Source of the DNA: an uncultured Saprospiraceae bacterium
Lineage (GTDB): Bacteria > Bacteroidota > Bacteroidia > Chitinophagales > Saprospiraceae
Direction: 5' to 3'
Assembly (NCBI GenBank): GCA_938015415.1
Contig: CALLPK010000064.1
Coordinates: forward strand, 1 to 62,537
Length of the DNA: 62,537 nt
Shown: positions 37,723-46,964 of the stretch, in pieces
How the letters are laid out: every line of letters begins with the position of its first letter
Position numbering within the stretch: position 1 is the first letter of the stretch
Made by a program: the position numbers and the translations under genes
Notes under the pieces: model-generated
Seen by the model: only the letters and a program-made list of their open reading frames with translations
What the model was told of the DNA's origin: nothing
Databases searched by the model: none

Positions 37723-38469
37723 ATGTTGAAAAATAAACTCATAATCGCATTGCTAAGTTTTTTTATTCTTGAAAACCTAACAGCTCAAATCATTACTGAT
37801 AGACCTGATCAAACAGAAAGTTCATCAACTGTAGGAAATGGTAATTTGCAAATTGAATCTGGTATTTTAATAGGTTTTGAAGGAGAAGCTCAAACTTCGA
37901 ATCGTCAAATACTAGCACCTACTAATTTGTTTAGATTTGGGATTTCTAAAAGTATAGAAATTAGGCTTTTAAGTCAATACGAAATCCGCAAAAATGATAA
38001 TTTAAATGTTGATGGTATAAGCGACTTGGAAATAGGAACAAAAATCCAAATTTTCAAAAATGCTAAGAGTAGTACTGAAATTGCCTTTCTTTCTCATTTA
38101 ATAGTACCAACTGGTTCTGCCGAATTGAGTAACGATAAGTTTGGAACCATCAATAAACTTTCGATTTCTCATGAATTATTTGAAAATATAGCAATCGGTT
38201 ATAATTTAGGTTATGACAATTTTGGGCAAGGAAAAGGAGACTTCACTTATTCGTTAGCAGTAGGATTTGGAATAAATGATAAGGTTGGAATCTATATTGA
38301 GCCCTTTGGAGAAATTGTTGAATTTGAGGATTATATTTCAAATTTTGATGCAGGGGTAACTTATTTGGCAAATGAGAATATGCAATTTGATTTTTCGTTT
38401 GGCACTGGTCTTAATAATAAAATGAATTATGTTTCAATTGGATTTAGCTGGTTAATAGAAAAAGGTTAA
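37723..38469 (+). CDS. Outer-membrane transporter-like beta-barrel protein (MetA-pathway family)
   Basis: A 248-residue protein. A signal peptide (LIIALLSFFILENLTAQ) is followed by IITDRPDQTESSSTVGNGNL, the opening motif of the 'phenol MetA degradation' transporter-like family (PF13557 type), and then alternating beta strands ending in an aromatic residue (SIGFSWLIEKG). Substrate unknown. The gene looks more AT-rich than its neighbours (AAA, AAT, TTT, GAA favoured), which could mean more recent acquisition. Confidence 0.82.
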   Translation: MLKNKLIIALLSFFILENLTAQIITDRPDQTESSSTVGNGNLQIESGILIGFEGEAQTSNRQILAPTNLFRFGISKSIEIRLLSQYEIRKNDNLNVDGISDLEIGTKIQIFKNAKSSTEIAFLSHLIVPTGSAELSNDKFGTINKLSISHELFENIAIGYNLGYDNFGQGKGDFTYSLAVGFGINDKVGIYIEPFGEIVEFEDYISNFDAGVTYLANENMQFDFSFGTGLNNKMNYVSIGFSWLIEKG

Positions 38470-38530
38470 TGGCTATAACGATCAGCTTTCCCATTCTGTC
38501 AGGCCGTTGAATAATCGGGGATATTCCATA

Positions 38531-38574
38531 AAGAAGAGGTAACCGTTTCACAACGATTACCTCTTCTTAATTTT
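38531..38574 (+). terminator. Terminator of the barrel gene
   Basis: AGAAGAGGTAA.CGTT and AACG.TTACCTCTTCT form a long stem followed by TTTTAT. Confidence 0.8.
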
Positions 38575-38577
38575 ATA

Positions 38578-38757
38578 TAAGTACGTGAACAAATTAAACT
38601 ATAAGTTATGACTGGATCTTTTTTAGCTATTCTGCTTTACAAAAATCCTCATTATGCTACGGCATAACTCCGGTTTTTGCGCATTGACTAGCTCAAAAAT
38701 CTCCTTGTCATATACTTACATATAATTTTGTCCAAGTACTTAAGAACTTATCCAGTC
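38578..38757. repeat. Intergenic inverted-repeat element with internal stem-loop
   Basis: The outer segment beginning at 38579 (AAGTACGTGAACAAAT ... ATGACTGGAT) is mirrored imperfectly by 38700-38757 on the other strand (GACTGGAT, AAGTACTTGGACAAAAT, ATATGAC). In the centre TTATGC-TACG-GCATAA (38652-38667) is a perfect stem-loop inside a longer AAAAATCC/CCGGTTTTT arm pair. It has no coding potential and looks like a MITE- or REP-type unit. Confidence 0.5.
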
Positions 38758-38766
38758 CGTAGGAAA

Positions 38767-40089
38767 TTATTTCACTACACTGATTTCGATTCTTCGATTT
38801 TCTGCACGACCTTCAGCCGTATCATTGCTAGCTGCAGGATTTGCCGCACCGAAACCTTTTGCCGTGATACGAGTAGCATCAATACCTTTAGCTACTAAAT
38901 GATTCATTACGCTGGCAGCACGTGCTTCAGATAAAGTTACATTCTTTTCTGCGTTACCAGTATTATCGGTGTAACCTGCCACCTGAACTTTAACGTCTGG
39001 GTAAGCTTTAAGAACTTCAGCGAGGTTATCTACTTCCGTAGTTTCGCCACTGATATCGGCACTTCCTACCGCAAAGTTAAGATTTTTGAATCGGAAAGAT
39101 TCGTCACCTTCCGCTCCGCTAGCCAGGAAGTTACTGAATTTTTCACCAGCAGAACCTGCTGCAAATTTAATGCTACCCAATGCTTCCCGTGCAGCTTTAG
39201 TCGTTGCATCTAAAGCACCTTCTGCCATTTCACCCGCTTTGTCAGCCATGTTTCCAGCAGCGTCAGCAGTAGCAGCAGCTCCGTCTTTTACAGCATTTGC
39301 AGCATCTCCAGCCATATCACCCGCTTTGTCAGCCAGGTTGGTAGCACCTTCGGTAATACCAGAGGTAGCATCTGATATAGCACCGGTAGGATTATTTCCA
39401 GTAAAGAACCAGTAAGCACCACCCGCTAAAAGTGCGATTAATGCTAAAGGTAAAATTTTGCTAAGGATACCGCTTCCTGCGTTTGCTGTTTCGGCAACAG
39501 CTGCACGGCCGGTATTAGCAGCGTTAGTGACGGTAGATCCAATGTTACCTGCGTCAAAACCCAAGATATTGCCCATACCTGCTGGTAAAGCAGCAGCTAC
39601 GTGTTTTTTCTGTGTACCTAAAAAGCTGGAAAGTCCGCTGGCGTCTAATGCCTTGTTCTTTACATAACGACCCAACATACTCATGACAAGTGGTGCCGCC
39701 ATACTCATCAAAGAAGACGAGCTGCTTTTTTTCATTCCAGTCATAGAGCCAATCATGTCCACTACGGAACCTAATTTATTGCCCATCAGACTGCTAAGAA
39801 TAGAACTTCCGGAGTTCATTAAGCTGGAGGTTGCATTACCACCACCAAATAGACCGCCTAAGTTGTCAAGCATGCTGCCGTCAAAGTTACCTTTGTTAAG
39901 CATATTAATTAAACCCGCAGCACCTGTGCTGGAGCTACCGTTGTTGATCACACTACCTAATATAGAAGGTAATGCTGCGCCCATTGCGCTCTTTACGACA
40001 CCTTCATCGGCACCGAGGAATTTTCCAATTTGAGAATACTGTGATCCACCCATTTGGCTGGATAGCATTTCGAGGAGGTTAATAGCCAT
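38767..40089 (-). CDS. DUF937-OmpA fusion membrane protein
   Basis: A 440-residue protein in three parts. Residues 1-190 are a Gly/Ser-rich DUF937 region (MAINLLEMLSSQMGG ... LMSMAAPLVMSMLGRYV). Then come a membrane segment (ILPLALIALLAGGAYWFFTG) and an Ala/Asp-rich helical repeat (ADKAGDMAGDAANAVK). Residues about 330-440 are an OmpA-like peptidoglycan-binding domain (VAGYTDNTGNAEKNVTLSEA ... GRAENRRIEISVVK). It probably links the envelope to peptidoglycan. The DUF937 role is unknown. Confidence 0.9.
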   Translation of the reverse strand: MAINLLEMLSSQMGGSQYSQIGKFLGADEGVVKSAMGAALPSILGSVINNGSSSTGAAGLINMLNKGNFDGSMLDNLGGLFGGGNATSSLMNSGSSILSSLMGNKLGSVVDMIGSMTGMKKSSSSSLMSMAAPLVMSMLGRYVKNKALDASGLSSFLGTQKKHVAAALPAGMGNILGFDAGNIGSTVTNAANTGRAAVAETANAGSGILSKILPLALIALLAGGAYWFFTGNNPTGAISDATSGITEGATNLADKAGDMAGDAANAVKDGAAATADAAGNMADKAGEMAEGALDATTKAAREALGSIKFAAGSAGEKFSNFLASGAEGDESFRFKNLNFAVGSADISGETTEVDNLAEVLKAYPDVKVQVAGYTDNTGNAEKNVTLSEARAASVMNHLVAKGIDATRITAKGFGAANPAASNDTAEGRAENRRIEISVVK

Positions 40090-40185
40090 AATCTTTGAAA
40101 TTTAGTTGATTTTGATTTATGAAATATGTTTGTAAGATACTGAAAATCAGTAGATTAAACCTGATATGTCGTGGGATAGGCTTTG

Positions 40186-40193
40186 CAAAGGTA
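40186..40193 (-). promoter_or_regulatory. -7 promoter element of the DUF937-OmpA gene (TACCTTTG)
   Basis: Reverse-strand TAnnTTTG match 96 nt upstream of the start codon. Confidence 0.5.
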
Positions 40194-40368
40194 CGCTATT
40201 TTTATAAATGTAGTTATTTTTTAATAAAAAAAGTCTTCATGTTTAGTTTTTGCTTAACTAATTGATAGTCAGTTATTTGCATTGGGTGGTCGTATTGCAC
40301 TGCCGTAAAAATGATGATTAGTTCTAATCTTTCGTATTCCCTATTTTTACGCAGAAAGTATGGATAAG

Positions 40369-41283
40369 TCACATTTTTGGGGATGACCGGGGTGGATTTT
40401 GGGACCAATAGGCAGATAGCAGGCCGCCAGTAATCAAATGCCAGATACCCCAGCAGGCAGTAATCAGTGCCATACCTCCCAGTCCATCGTAAAAATTAAA
40501 AATGATAATTAGTGCTAGTCCAGAATTTTGAATACCTGTTTCGATGGAGATGGCTCGGGCATCATAAGTACTGCGTCGGAAGAGACGGGCAAAAAAGTAA
40601 CCCATTAATAGTGCAGCACCATTGTGGATAATTACGATTAAGATAATTTTTGAAACATGGTCCATAATATTTTGCAGGTTGGCAAAGATGGCCAGGATTA
40701 CGAAGGCGATAAAGATCAGAATGGAAAAGAGCTTGACGGGTTTTCGTATTTTTTTACTTAGTTCCGCGAGATAACGATTAAACCCCATTCCAATGAATAA
40801 GGGAATTACGATTAAGGTAAATACAGTTACTAAAATATCGGTAGGGGATACACTGAGTTCTTGATTTAGATATTGTTCTCCGTAAGTAAAACTGGTCCAG
40901 AAATAAAATCCTACCGGCGTCAGGAAAACGGCTCCTAGTGTGACGATGGATGTCAGCGTAACCGAAAGGGCTGCATTCCCTTTCGCGAGATGTACCATGA
41001 AATTTGAAACATTCCCGCCGGGACAAACACTGACCAGTACCATACCCACGGCAACACTAACGGGAGGATGAAAAATATATATCAAAATGAGGGTAAGAAT
41101 CGGTAAAAGGATTAACTGAGAAATTAGTCCTACTACAATTGTGGGCCACGCTTTTAAGACGTACATAAAATCCTTCCGACTAATATCCAGCGCTACACCA
41201 AACATCAAAAAAGCCAGACAAACGTTTAGTAGTTTTAGCTGTTGTGGATTAAAATTTATCTTAACTAAATCAATTGCTTCCAT
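40369..41283 (-). CDS. Bile acid:sodium symporter (BASS) family transporter
   Basis: A 304-residue protein with eight to ten membrane segments and the family core VLVSVCPGGNVSNFMVHLAKG followed by ALSVTLTSIVTL, and a second half containing ETGIQNSGLALIIIFNF. It transports an organic anion with sodium; substrate unknown. The start at 41283 (MEAIDLVKINF) was chosen over an in-frame ATG at 41334 because the extension is polar and unlike the family. Confidence 0.9.
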   Translation of the reverse strand: MEAIDLVKINFNPQQLKLLNVCLAFLMFGVALDISRKDFMYVLKAWPTIVVGLISQLILLPILTLILIYIFHPPVSVAVGMVLVSVCPGGNVSNFMVHLAKGNAALSVTLTSIVTLGAVFLTPVGFYFWTSFTYGEQYLNQELSVSPTDILVTVFTLIVIPLFIGMGFNRYLAELSKKIRKPVKLFSILIFIAFVILAIFANLQNIMDHVSKIILIVIIHNGAALLMGYFFARLFRRSTYDARAISIETGIQNSGLALIIIFNFYDGLGGMALITACWGIWHLITGGLLSAYWSQNPPRSSPKM

Positions 41284-41307
41284 AGTAAAACTCTGAATTC
41301 TAATTTG

Positions 41308-41315
41308 TATTTTTG
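41308..41315 (+). promoter_or_regulatory. -7 promoter element for the M20-Gfo-PhoD-CotH run (TATTTTTG)
   Basis: TAnnTTTG match 112 nt upstream of the first gene of the run. It lies just upstream of the divergent transporter start. Confidence 0.4.
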
Positions 41316-41427
41316 TGTGAATATGTTCATACATAACACTTTCAAACTTTGTCTACGTTTGAACCTCTTTTTACAAAAAAAACTGCTGAAAAATGAAGCA
41401 CTATTATAACTTTCCTATACTTTTATT

Positions 41428-42738
41428 ATGATAAAAAAATATACGCTACTCATAATTATTACCGCTTGTTTTACCTCAGTCATATTTTGTCAGGATGTTT
41501 TCCCAACGGCCAAAGATATAACTTATCTGGAGGATTTATATAAACACTTACACGCTAACCCCGAATTGTCTTTTCACGAGGTCGCTTCCTCAAAACGAAT
41601 GGCCGAAGAGTTGCGAACTTCAGGGTTTACCGTTACCGAAAATATTGGTGGCTACGGAGTAGTGGGTGTTTTAAAAAATGGAGAAGGACCAACCGTTTTG
41701 GTACGCGCCGATATGGATGCTTTACCAATCGTAGAAGCAACCAGTCTTCCGTATGCCAGTAAAGTCAAAACGAAAGATGCCGAAGGAAAGGAAGTGGGCG
41801 TGATGCACGCCTGTGGCCACGATATGCACATGACCGTCTGGGCTGGTACTGCCCGCAATCTGGCCGCCCGAAAAAACGAATGGAGTGGTACTTTAGTCTT
41901 TATCGGACAACCCGCAGAAGAACGTAGCGGCGGAGCTAAAGCCATGCTGGCGGATGGTCTTTACGAAAAATTTCCAAAACCGGATTATGCCCTTGCTCTA
42001 CACGTAAGTAGTAGTCTACCCGCCGGACAAATTGGCCTGTGTGCGGAATACGCCATGGCCAATGTAGACATGGTTGACATTACTGTTTTTGGACATGGAG
42101 GACACGGTGCTTATCCGCATACGACCATCGACCCGATTGTCTTGTCCGCACGCTTAATCCTTGATTTTCAAACAATTATCAGCCGAGAAATATCTCCGCT
42201 TGATCCGGGAGTGATTACAGTTGGTTCGATTCACGGCGGCAGTAAAGGAAATGTTATTCCCAACGAGGTGAAATTAGAATTAACGTTGCGTTCTTACAAA
42301 GATGAAGTGCGAACAGCTATTTTAGATAAAATAAAAAGAACTTGTCGCGGGGTAGGATTATCCGCCGGACTACACGAAGATGAATTACCCATCGTTACGG
42401 TTCGTAACGAATCTACTCCTGCTTTATTTAATGATAAAAGTCTGGTGGAAACCCTCTTTCCAGTTTTTCAATCTGCGATTGGAAAAGAGCAAGTGCTTAA
42501 ACTTTCACCCGTCATGGGGGGAGAAGATTTTGGGCGCTTTGGTCGGACCGAAGATAAAGTGCCGATCTTGTTATACTGGTTGGGAAGTGTTGATCCGGAA
42601 GTGGTACAAAATGCAAAAGCGGCGGGAACGTCATTACCTTCTTTACACTCTAACAAATATGCTCCGTTACCCGCTCCGACGATTCGAACAGGTGTGGCTA
42701 CAATGACGGCCGGGGTATTACATCTTTTAAAAAAATAA
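41428..42738 (+). CDS. Exported M20 family amidohydrolase (hippurate hydrolase-like)
   Basis: A 436-residue protein with a signal peptide (YTLLIIITACFTSVIFCQ). It carries the family metal motifs VRADMDALPI, HACGHDMHM, GQPAEERSGGAKAM, GHGGHGAYPH and GGEDFGRF. Members cleave N-acyl amino acids or related amides. It is probably periplasmic. It is the first gene of a four-gene run with gaps of 1, 22 and 6 nt. Confidence 0.92.
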   Translation: MIKKYTLLIIITACFTSVIFCQDVFPTAKDITYLEDLYKHLHANPELSFHEVASSKRMAEELRTSGFTVTENIGGYGVVGVLKNGEGPTVLVRADMDALPIVEATSLPYASKVKTKDAEGKEVGVMHACGHDMHMTVWAGTARNLAARKNEWSGTLVFIGQPAEERSGGAKAMLADGLYEKFPKPDYALALHVSSSLPAGQIGLCAEYAMANVDMVDITVFGHGGHGAYPHTTIDPIVLSARLILDFQTIISREISPLDPGVITVGSIHGGSKGNVIPNEVKLELTLRSYKDEVRTAILDKIKRTCRGVGLSAGLHEDELPIVTVRNESTPALFNDKSLVETLFPVFQSAIGKEQVLKLSPVMGGEDFGRFGRTEDKVPILLYWLGSVDPEVVQNAKAAGTSLPSLHSNKYAPLPAPTIRTGVATMTAGVLHLLKK

Positions 42739-42739
42739 A

Positions 42740-43714
42740 ATGACCTCTAAAAGAATATTTAATTGGGGAGTACTGGGGCCCGGAAAGATTGCCCATAAAT
42801 TTGTGCAGGATTTACTGACTTTACCCAACGCTCGATTACACGCCGTTGCTTCCCGTAGTATTGATCGGGCTCAAGAATTTGCGGATAAATATCACGCTCC
42901 TTACGCTTATGGGAGTTATGAAGACCTGGTGAATTGTCCTGATTTGGATGTGGTTTATATTGCAACACCCCATAATTCACATTGTGAAAATACATTGTTT
43001 TTATTGAGGAATAAAATTCCTGTGCTCTGCGAAAAACCAATGGGGATCAATCAAGCGGAAGTACAGCAAATGGTGGCAGTTGCAGGTGAACAAGAAACGT
43101 ACCTGATGGAAGCGTTGTGGACTAGATTTTTACCGGCTTTTCAAAAAGTCCTTAAAATAATTGAGGAAGGTCAAATCGGGGAGGTATTGACACTAAAAGC
43201 GGACTTTGGATTTCGGGCAAAATTTGATCCCAAAAGTCGATTATTTGATCCTGCGCTGGCGGGAGGGGCTTTATTGGATATTGGAATTTATCCCGCATTT
43301 CTTGCCACGGTGCTATTAGGCAAGCCTAACCGAATAAAAGCCATTGCTCATAATGGATCAACGGGAGTAGACGAGTCCAACGCTATGTTATTGGAATATT
43401 CGTCTGGTAAAATGGCTATTTTATCTTCTACCATTTTACATGATAGCCCGACCGTGGCAGAGATTTACGGTACAAAAGGTAAGATCATCATTCCTGGTCG
43501 CTGGCACGAAGCAAAAATAGTTAAGGTGACGGATCAGCATGGGGAAGAGGCATCTTTTATTTTTGATTATCCGCAGCGCGGGTACCATGCGGAAGCCGTT
43601 GCAGTAATGGAAGACTTAGCTGAAAATAGAAAAGAAAATAACCAGTGGTCTTTAAAAAATACGTTGGATTTGAGTAATTTACTGGATCAAATAAAGGCAG
43701 ACTTTTCTGCCTAA
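42740..43714 (+). CDS. Gfo/Idh/MocA family oxidoreductase
   Basis: A 324-residue NAD(P)-dependent dehydrogenase with Rossmann motif GVLGPGKIAHKF, the conserved CEKPMGIN and the C-terminal-domain segment GGALLDIGIYP. Members act on sugars, inositols or dihydrodiols; substrate unknown. The ATG is 1 nt after the amidohydrolase stop codon. It is cytoplasmic, unlike its exported neighbours. Confidence 0.92.
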   Translation: MTSKRIFNWGVLGPGKIAHKFVQDLLTLPNARLHAVASRSIDRAQEFADKYHAPYAYGSYEDLVNCPDLDVVYIATPHNSHCENTLFLLRNKIPVLCEKPMGINQAEVQQMVAVAGEQETYLMEALWTRFLPAFQKVLKIIEEGQIGEVLTLKADFGFRAKFDPKSRLFDPALAGGALLDIGIYPAFLATVLLGKPNRIKAIAHNGSTGVDESNAMLLEYSSGKMAILSSTILHDSPTVAEIYGTKGKIIIPGRWHEAKIVKVTDQHGEEASFIFDYPQRGYHAEAVAVMEDLAENRKENNQWSLKNTLDLSNLLDQIKADFSA

Positions 43715-43736
43715 ACAACTTCAACCAAACCGTTTT

Positions 43737-44813
43737 ATGAATTTTAATAAAGTTATCTTTTGCCTATGTATTCTGTTCTTACTTAATTTAAGTTATAGTT
43801 GTCAAACTAAAATAGGCACGCTATCTACAAAAAAAGCTGTCACATCCGTCCCCGTAGACGAATCCCAAACCCTGACGCGCGTAGCCATTGGTTCTTGTAA
43901 TCGGTCTGATCTTAATCAGCCATTATGGCAATCAATTGTTGAGGAAAATCCTGACCTTTGGATTTGGCTGGGTGATAATATATATGGTGATACGGAAGAT
44001 ATGAATAAATTAGCCGCCAATTATCAACGACAAAAAAATAATATTGAATATCAGAAATTACTAACCTCCACATCTGTAATCGGGATCTGGGATGATCACG
44101 ACTACGGAGTCAATGATGGTGGTAAGGAATATCCCAAACGTTCGGAAAGCAGAGACGTATTGTTAGATTTTCTGGACGTACCCAAATCTAATCCAGTCTG
44201 GCAGCGGGAGGGGGCTTATCAATCTTATACCTTTGGTGAAGCTAATAAAAAGGTGAAAGTGATTCTGCTGGACGCCCGATATTTTCGAGATCCGGTAGAA
44301 CGTCGTCGCGGACAAAATCCACAATATATTCCCAATCCAACGGGAACTATTCTAGGCGAAGTACAATGGCAATGGTTAGAACAGGAATTGAAAAATAGCG
44401 ATGCCCAAGTCCACCTCATTGGTTCCGGAATTCAGATACTACCAACACAGCATAATTACGAAAAATGGAATACTTTTCCTCAGGAAAGAGAAAAACTGTT
44501 TAAACTCCTTATGCAGTACCAAATACCTGGGGCTATCTTAATGAGTGGCGATCGGCATATTGGTGAATTATCTAAAATTGAACTTGCGGGACTGGATTAT
44601 CCGTTGGTAGAATTGACCACTAGTGGATTGACACACGTTTATGAAAATGCTTCCGAAGCGAACAATCTTCGAATCGGTGCATTAGTCAATAAGTTGAATT
44701 TCGGATTTTTTGAAATAGACTGGACTAAAAATAAACCGCAAGTCAATCTGGAAATTCTGGGGGAAAACGGGGAAGTATTTCAAACGTATGATATTGATTT
44801 TAATCAAAAATAG
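43737..44813 (+). CDS. PhoD-like phosphodiesterase/alkaline phosphatase lipoprotein
   Basis: A 358-residue protein. The leader ends in LSYSC, a lipobox. The metallophosphatase core has AIGSCNRSD, WLGDNIYGD, GIWDDHDYGVNDGG, LLDARYFRD and MSGDRHIGEL. The PhoD family releases phosphate from phosphate esters at the cell surface or in the periplasm. It lies between the Gfo/Idh/MocA gene and the CotH gene. Confidence 0.9.
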   Translation: MNFNKVIFCLCILFLLNLSYSCQTKIGTLSTKKAVTSVPVDESQTLTRVAIGSCNRSDLNQPLWQSIVEENPDLWIWLGDNIYGDTEDMNKLAANYQRQKNNIEYQKLLTSTSVIGIWDDHDYGVNDGGKEYPKRSESRDVLLDFLDVPKSNPVWQREGAYQSYTFGEANKKVKVILLDARYFRDPVERRRGQNPQYIPNPTGTILGEVQWQWLEQELKNSDAQVHLIGSGIQILPTQHNYEKWNTFPQEREKLFKLLMQYQIPGAILMSGDRHIGELSKIELAGLDYPLVELTTSGLTHVYENASEANNLRIGALVNKLNFGFFEIDWTKNKPQVNLEILGENGEVFQTYDIDFNQK

Positions 44814-44819
44814 GCTGGC

Positions 44820-46448
44820 ATGGAAAACATAGTTCGTGTTTTATTAATAAGCCTCTTCTTTTATTCGTCGCTGGGCGCACAAGTCAATCTGACGGATTCT
44901 AACCTGCCCATTATTTTAATCGAAACAGGTAATCAGGTAATTCAGGACGAACCAAAGGTCATGGCGATCATGAAAATTATTGACAATGGGCCGGGCAATC
45001 ATAATCAAGTTACAGATGCTCCGTTAGGTTATGATGGGTTTATTGGAATTGAGTTTCGGGGTGCCTCTTCCCAGAGTTTTCCAAAAAAAGGATATGGCCT
45101 GGAAACAAGAAAAGAAGATGGAAGTAACCGAAACGTTGAACTCTTCGGTATGCCCAAAGAAAATGATTGGGTACTTCATGGTCCTTTCAGTGATAAGTCG
45201 CTCATCAGAAATGCTTTGGCTTATAAACTCGCTGGAGCAGTGATGCCCTATGCCCCTCGTACTCAATTTTGTGAGTTGATGATCAACGGCAATTACCGGG
45301 GAATCTATTTATTTACGGAAAAAATAAAGATTGACAAGGGACGGGTAAATATTAATAAACCAAATCCCGACGAAGATGTTGGGGATAATTTGACCGGAGG
45401 ATATATTATCAAAATAGACAAAACTGCCGGTGGTGTTACGGAAGGTTGGTCTTCTTCATTTGCTCCAATGCCTGGTGCCTTCCAACGAACTTATTATCAA
45501 TACCACCATCCTTCGCCGGAAGATATGACTCTAAATCAGCAGGATTATATCCGCAATTTTATTACTGATTTTGAAAATTCGATGGCAGCCGAAACTTTCA
45601 CGGATAGCCTGGATGGATTTCGAAACTATATCGATCCAGCCTCTTTTATTGACTTTATTCTTTTAAATGAAATGTGCAAAAATGTAGACGCCTATCGGTT
45701 GAGTACTTTTTTGTATAAAGATATAGATAGTGTTGATCCTTTGTTGAAGGCCGGACCGGTTTGGGATTTTAATCTGGGTTTTGGCAATGTTGATTTCTGC
45801 GCCGGCCCTAGCCCTGAGGGTTGGGTGATGGATTATAATTACATCTGTCCGGAAGATGGATACCTCATTCAGTTTTGGTGGCCTAAATTACTGGAAGATG
45901 AGCATTTTGGGAAGCAGCTAGTTCAACGGTGGCGAACATTAAGAGATGGTGAATGGAGTGATAGTCGTATTGAAACTTGTATAGGTAGTCTGGTGGAAAG
46001 CTTATCTGAGAGTCAGATTCGTAATTTTATCCAATGGCCCGTTTTAGGCGAATATGTCTGGCCGAATGCATTTATCGGAAATACTTATCCGGAAGAAGTT
46101 GAACAATTGCGTAGCTGGCTGAGGGATCGCCTCCGTTGGATGGATCGCTCAATTGAAGAACTTAATCGTTATCAGTCCCTTTTACCAGTTCGTTCTGAAC
46201 CCAGCGTTTATCCCAATCCTTTTTTAGAAGTTTTAACTTTTGAAGTTTTTGGAATGGAAGATGAACAACTGGAAATAAAAGTTTACAATCAACTGGGGCA
46301 ACTCGTTTTTCAAGAAAAAAAAGATATTTTAAGGAATGGAATGCAGTTCATTTATTGGACGCCAGAACTATTATCAACTCAATTATATTATTATTCGATT
46401 TTTTTAGATGGAAAAGAATCTGGTAAGGGGAGCATTTTTAGGCGCTAA
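44820..46448 (+). CDS. CotH family protein with T9SS sorting domain
   Basis: A 542-residue protein. A signal peptide (ENIVRVLLISLFFYSSLGAQ) precedes a CotH kinase-like domain (about 30-440: IEFRGASSQSFPKKGYGLE, DWVLHGPFSDKSLIRNALA, GIYLFTEKIKIDKGRVNI, GPVWDFNLGFGN). A type A T9SS C-terminal domain follows (VYPNPFLEVLTFEVF ... LYYYSIFLDGKESGKGSIF). CotH proteins can be protein kinases in spore coats; here it would act outside the cell. It starts 6 nt after the PhoD-like gene. Its last 100 residues are much less like the other T9SS tails in the window. Confidence 0.9.
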   Translation: MENIVRVLLISLFFYSSLGAQVNLTDSNLPIILIETGNQVIQDEPKVMAIMKIIDNGPGNHNQVTDAPLGYDGFIGIEFRGASSQSFPKKGYGLETRKEDGSNRNVELFGMPKENDWVLHGPFSDKSLIRNALAYKLAGAVMPYAPRTQFCELMINGNYRGIYLFTEKIKIDKGRVNINKPNPDEDVGDNLTGGYIIKIDKTAGGVTEGWSSSFAPMPGAFQRTYYQYHHPSPEDMTLNQQDYIRNFITDFENSMAAETFTDSLDGFRNYIDPASFIDFILLNEMCKNVDAYRLSTFLYKDIDSVDPLLKAGPVWDFNLGFGNVDFCAGPSPEGWVMDYNYICPEDGYLIQFWWPKLLEDEHFGKQLVQRWRTLRDGEWSDSRIETCIGSLVESLSESQIRNFIQWPVLGEYVWPNAFIGNTYPEEVEQLRSWLRDRLRWMDRSIEELNRYQSLLPVRSEPSVYPNPFLEVLTFEVFGMEDEQLEIKVYNQLGQLVFQEKKDILRNGMQFIYWTPELLSTQLYYYSIFLDGKESGKGSIFRR

Positions 46449-46964
46449 TTTATTGTGTAATAGCGTTAAAACGTGACATGGGTTATTGTGTTTTTTTCAT
46501 AAAAATGACTATTTTTAGTGCTTTTAGTTGAGTTATGTGTGATTAAATTATATTAAAAATACCCAAAAATTATTTCACAAAATGAAAGAAACCACCCCGT
46601 TGGCACATCGCTTGAATAAGGGATAAAGGTATACGTTTTATTAAAAAATTAAACCACTAATCATCAACATCTATTGAGCGCCTTATGGTGCTTAAAACAC
46701 CTTCGAGCTTAACAATTGAGCAAAAAGGAAAAGAGAGCAATCCTTCGGGATTAGCTCTTTTTTTGTTATAGATAGGTGTTTGTTTTGCCTTTAAGTATTA
46801 AGTTCTTTCGTTAAAAAAGAGTAATTCCAATGTCACAAATAATGTTTTTAAATATTAAAAACATTTAATATGTAGTAACTTGAATCAATTCTCCTAGTAT
46901 AGTCTAGAGTTATGTTATAGCAAAAATGCTCGTTCATTTCTCAATCATTTAGATCAAAGAGACT
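46449..46964. other. Intergenic region between CotH and the giant gene, with a possible small transcript
   Basis: About 515 bases without a gene of normal size. A 14-codon frame (46582-46626, starting MKETTPLAHR) is followed by two small hairpins, GGTG/CACC at 46687-46701 and the terminator at 46732-46764. The rest up to the giant gene is AT-rich. No clear TAnnTTTG precedes the giant gene. Confidence 0.4.
46732..46764 (+). terminator. Terminator with TTCG tetraloop
   Basis: AGAGC-AATCC, loop TTCG, GGATT-AGCTCT (one bulged base), then TTTTTTT. It lies 284 nt after the CotH stop, so it may end the CotH transcript or a separate small transcript. Confidence 0.75.

Noticed and set aside
40214-40408. 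Reverse-strand 64-residue frame after the BASS transporter
   Set aside because: It overlaps the transporter's 3' end in another frame and shows no protein-like pattern.
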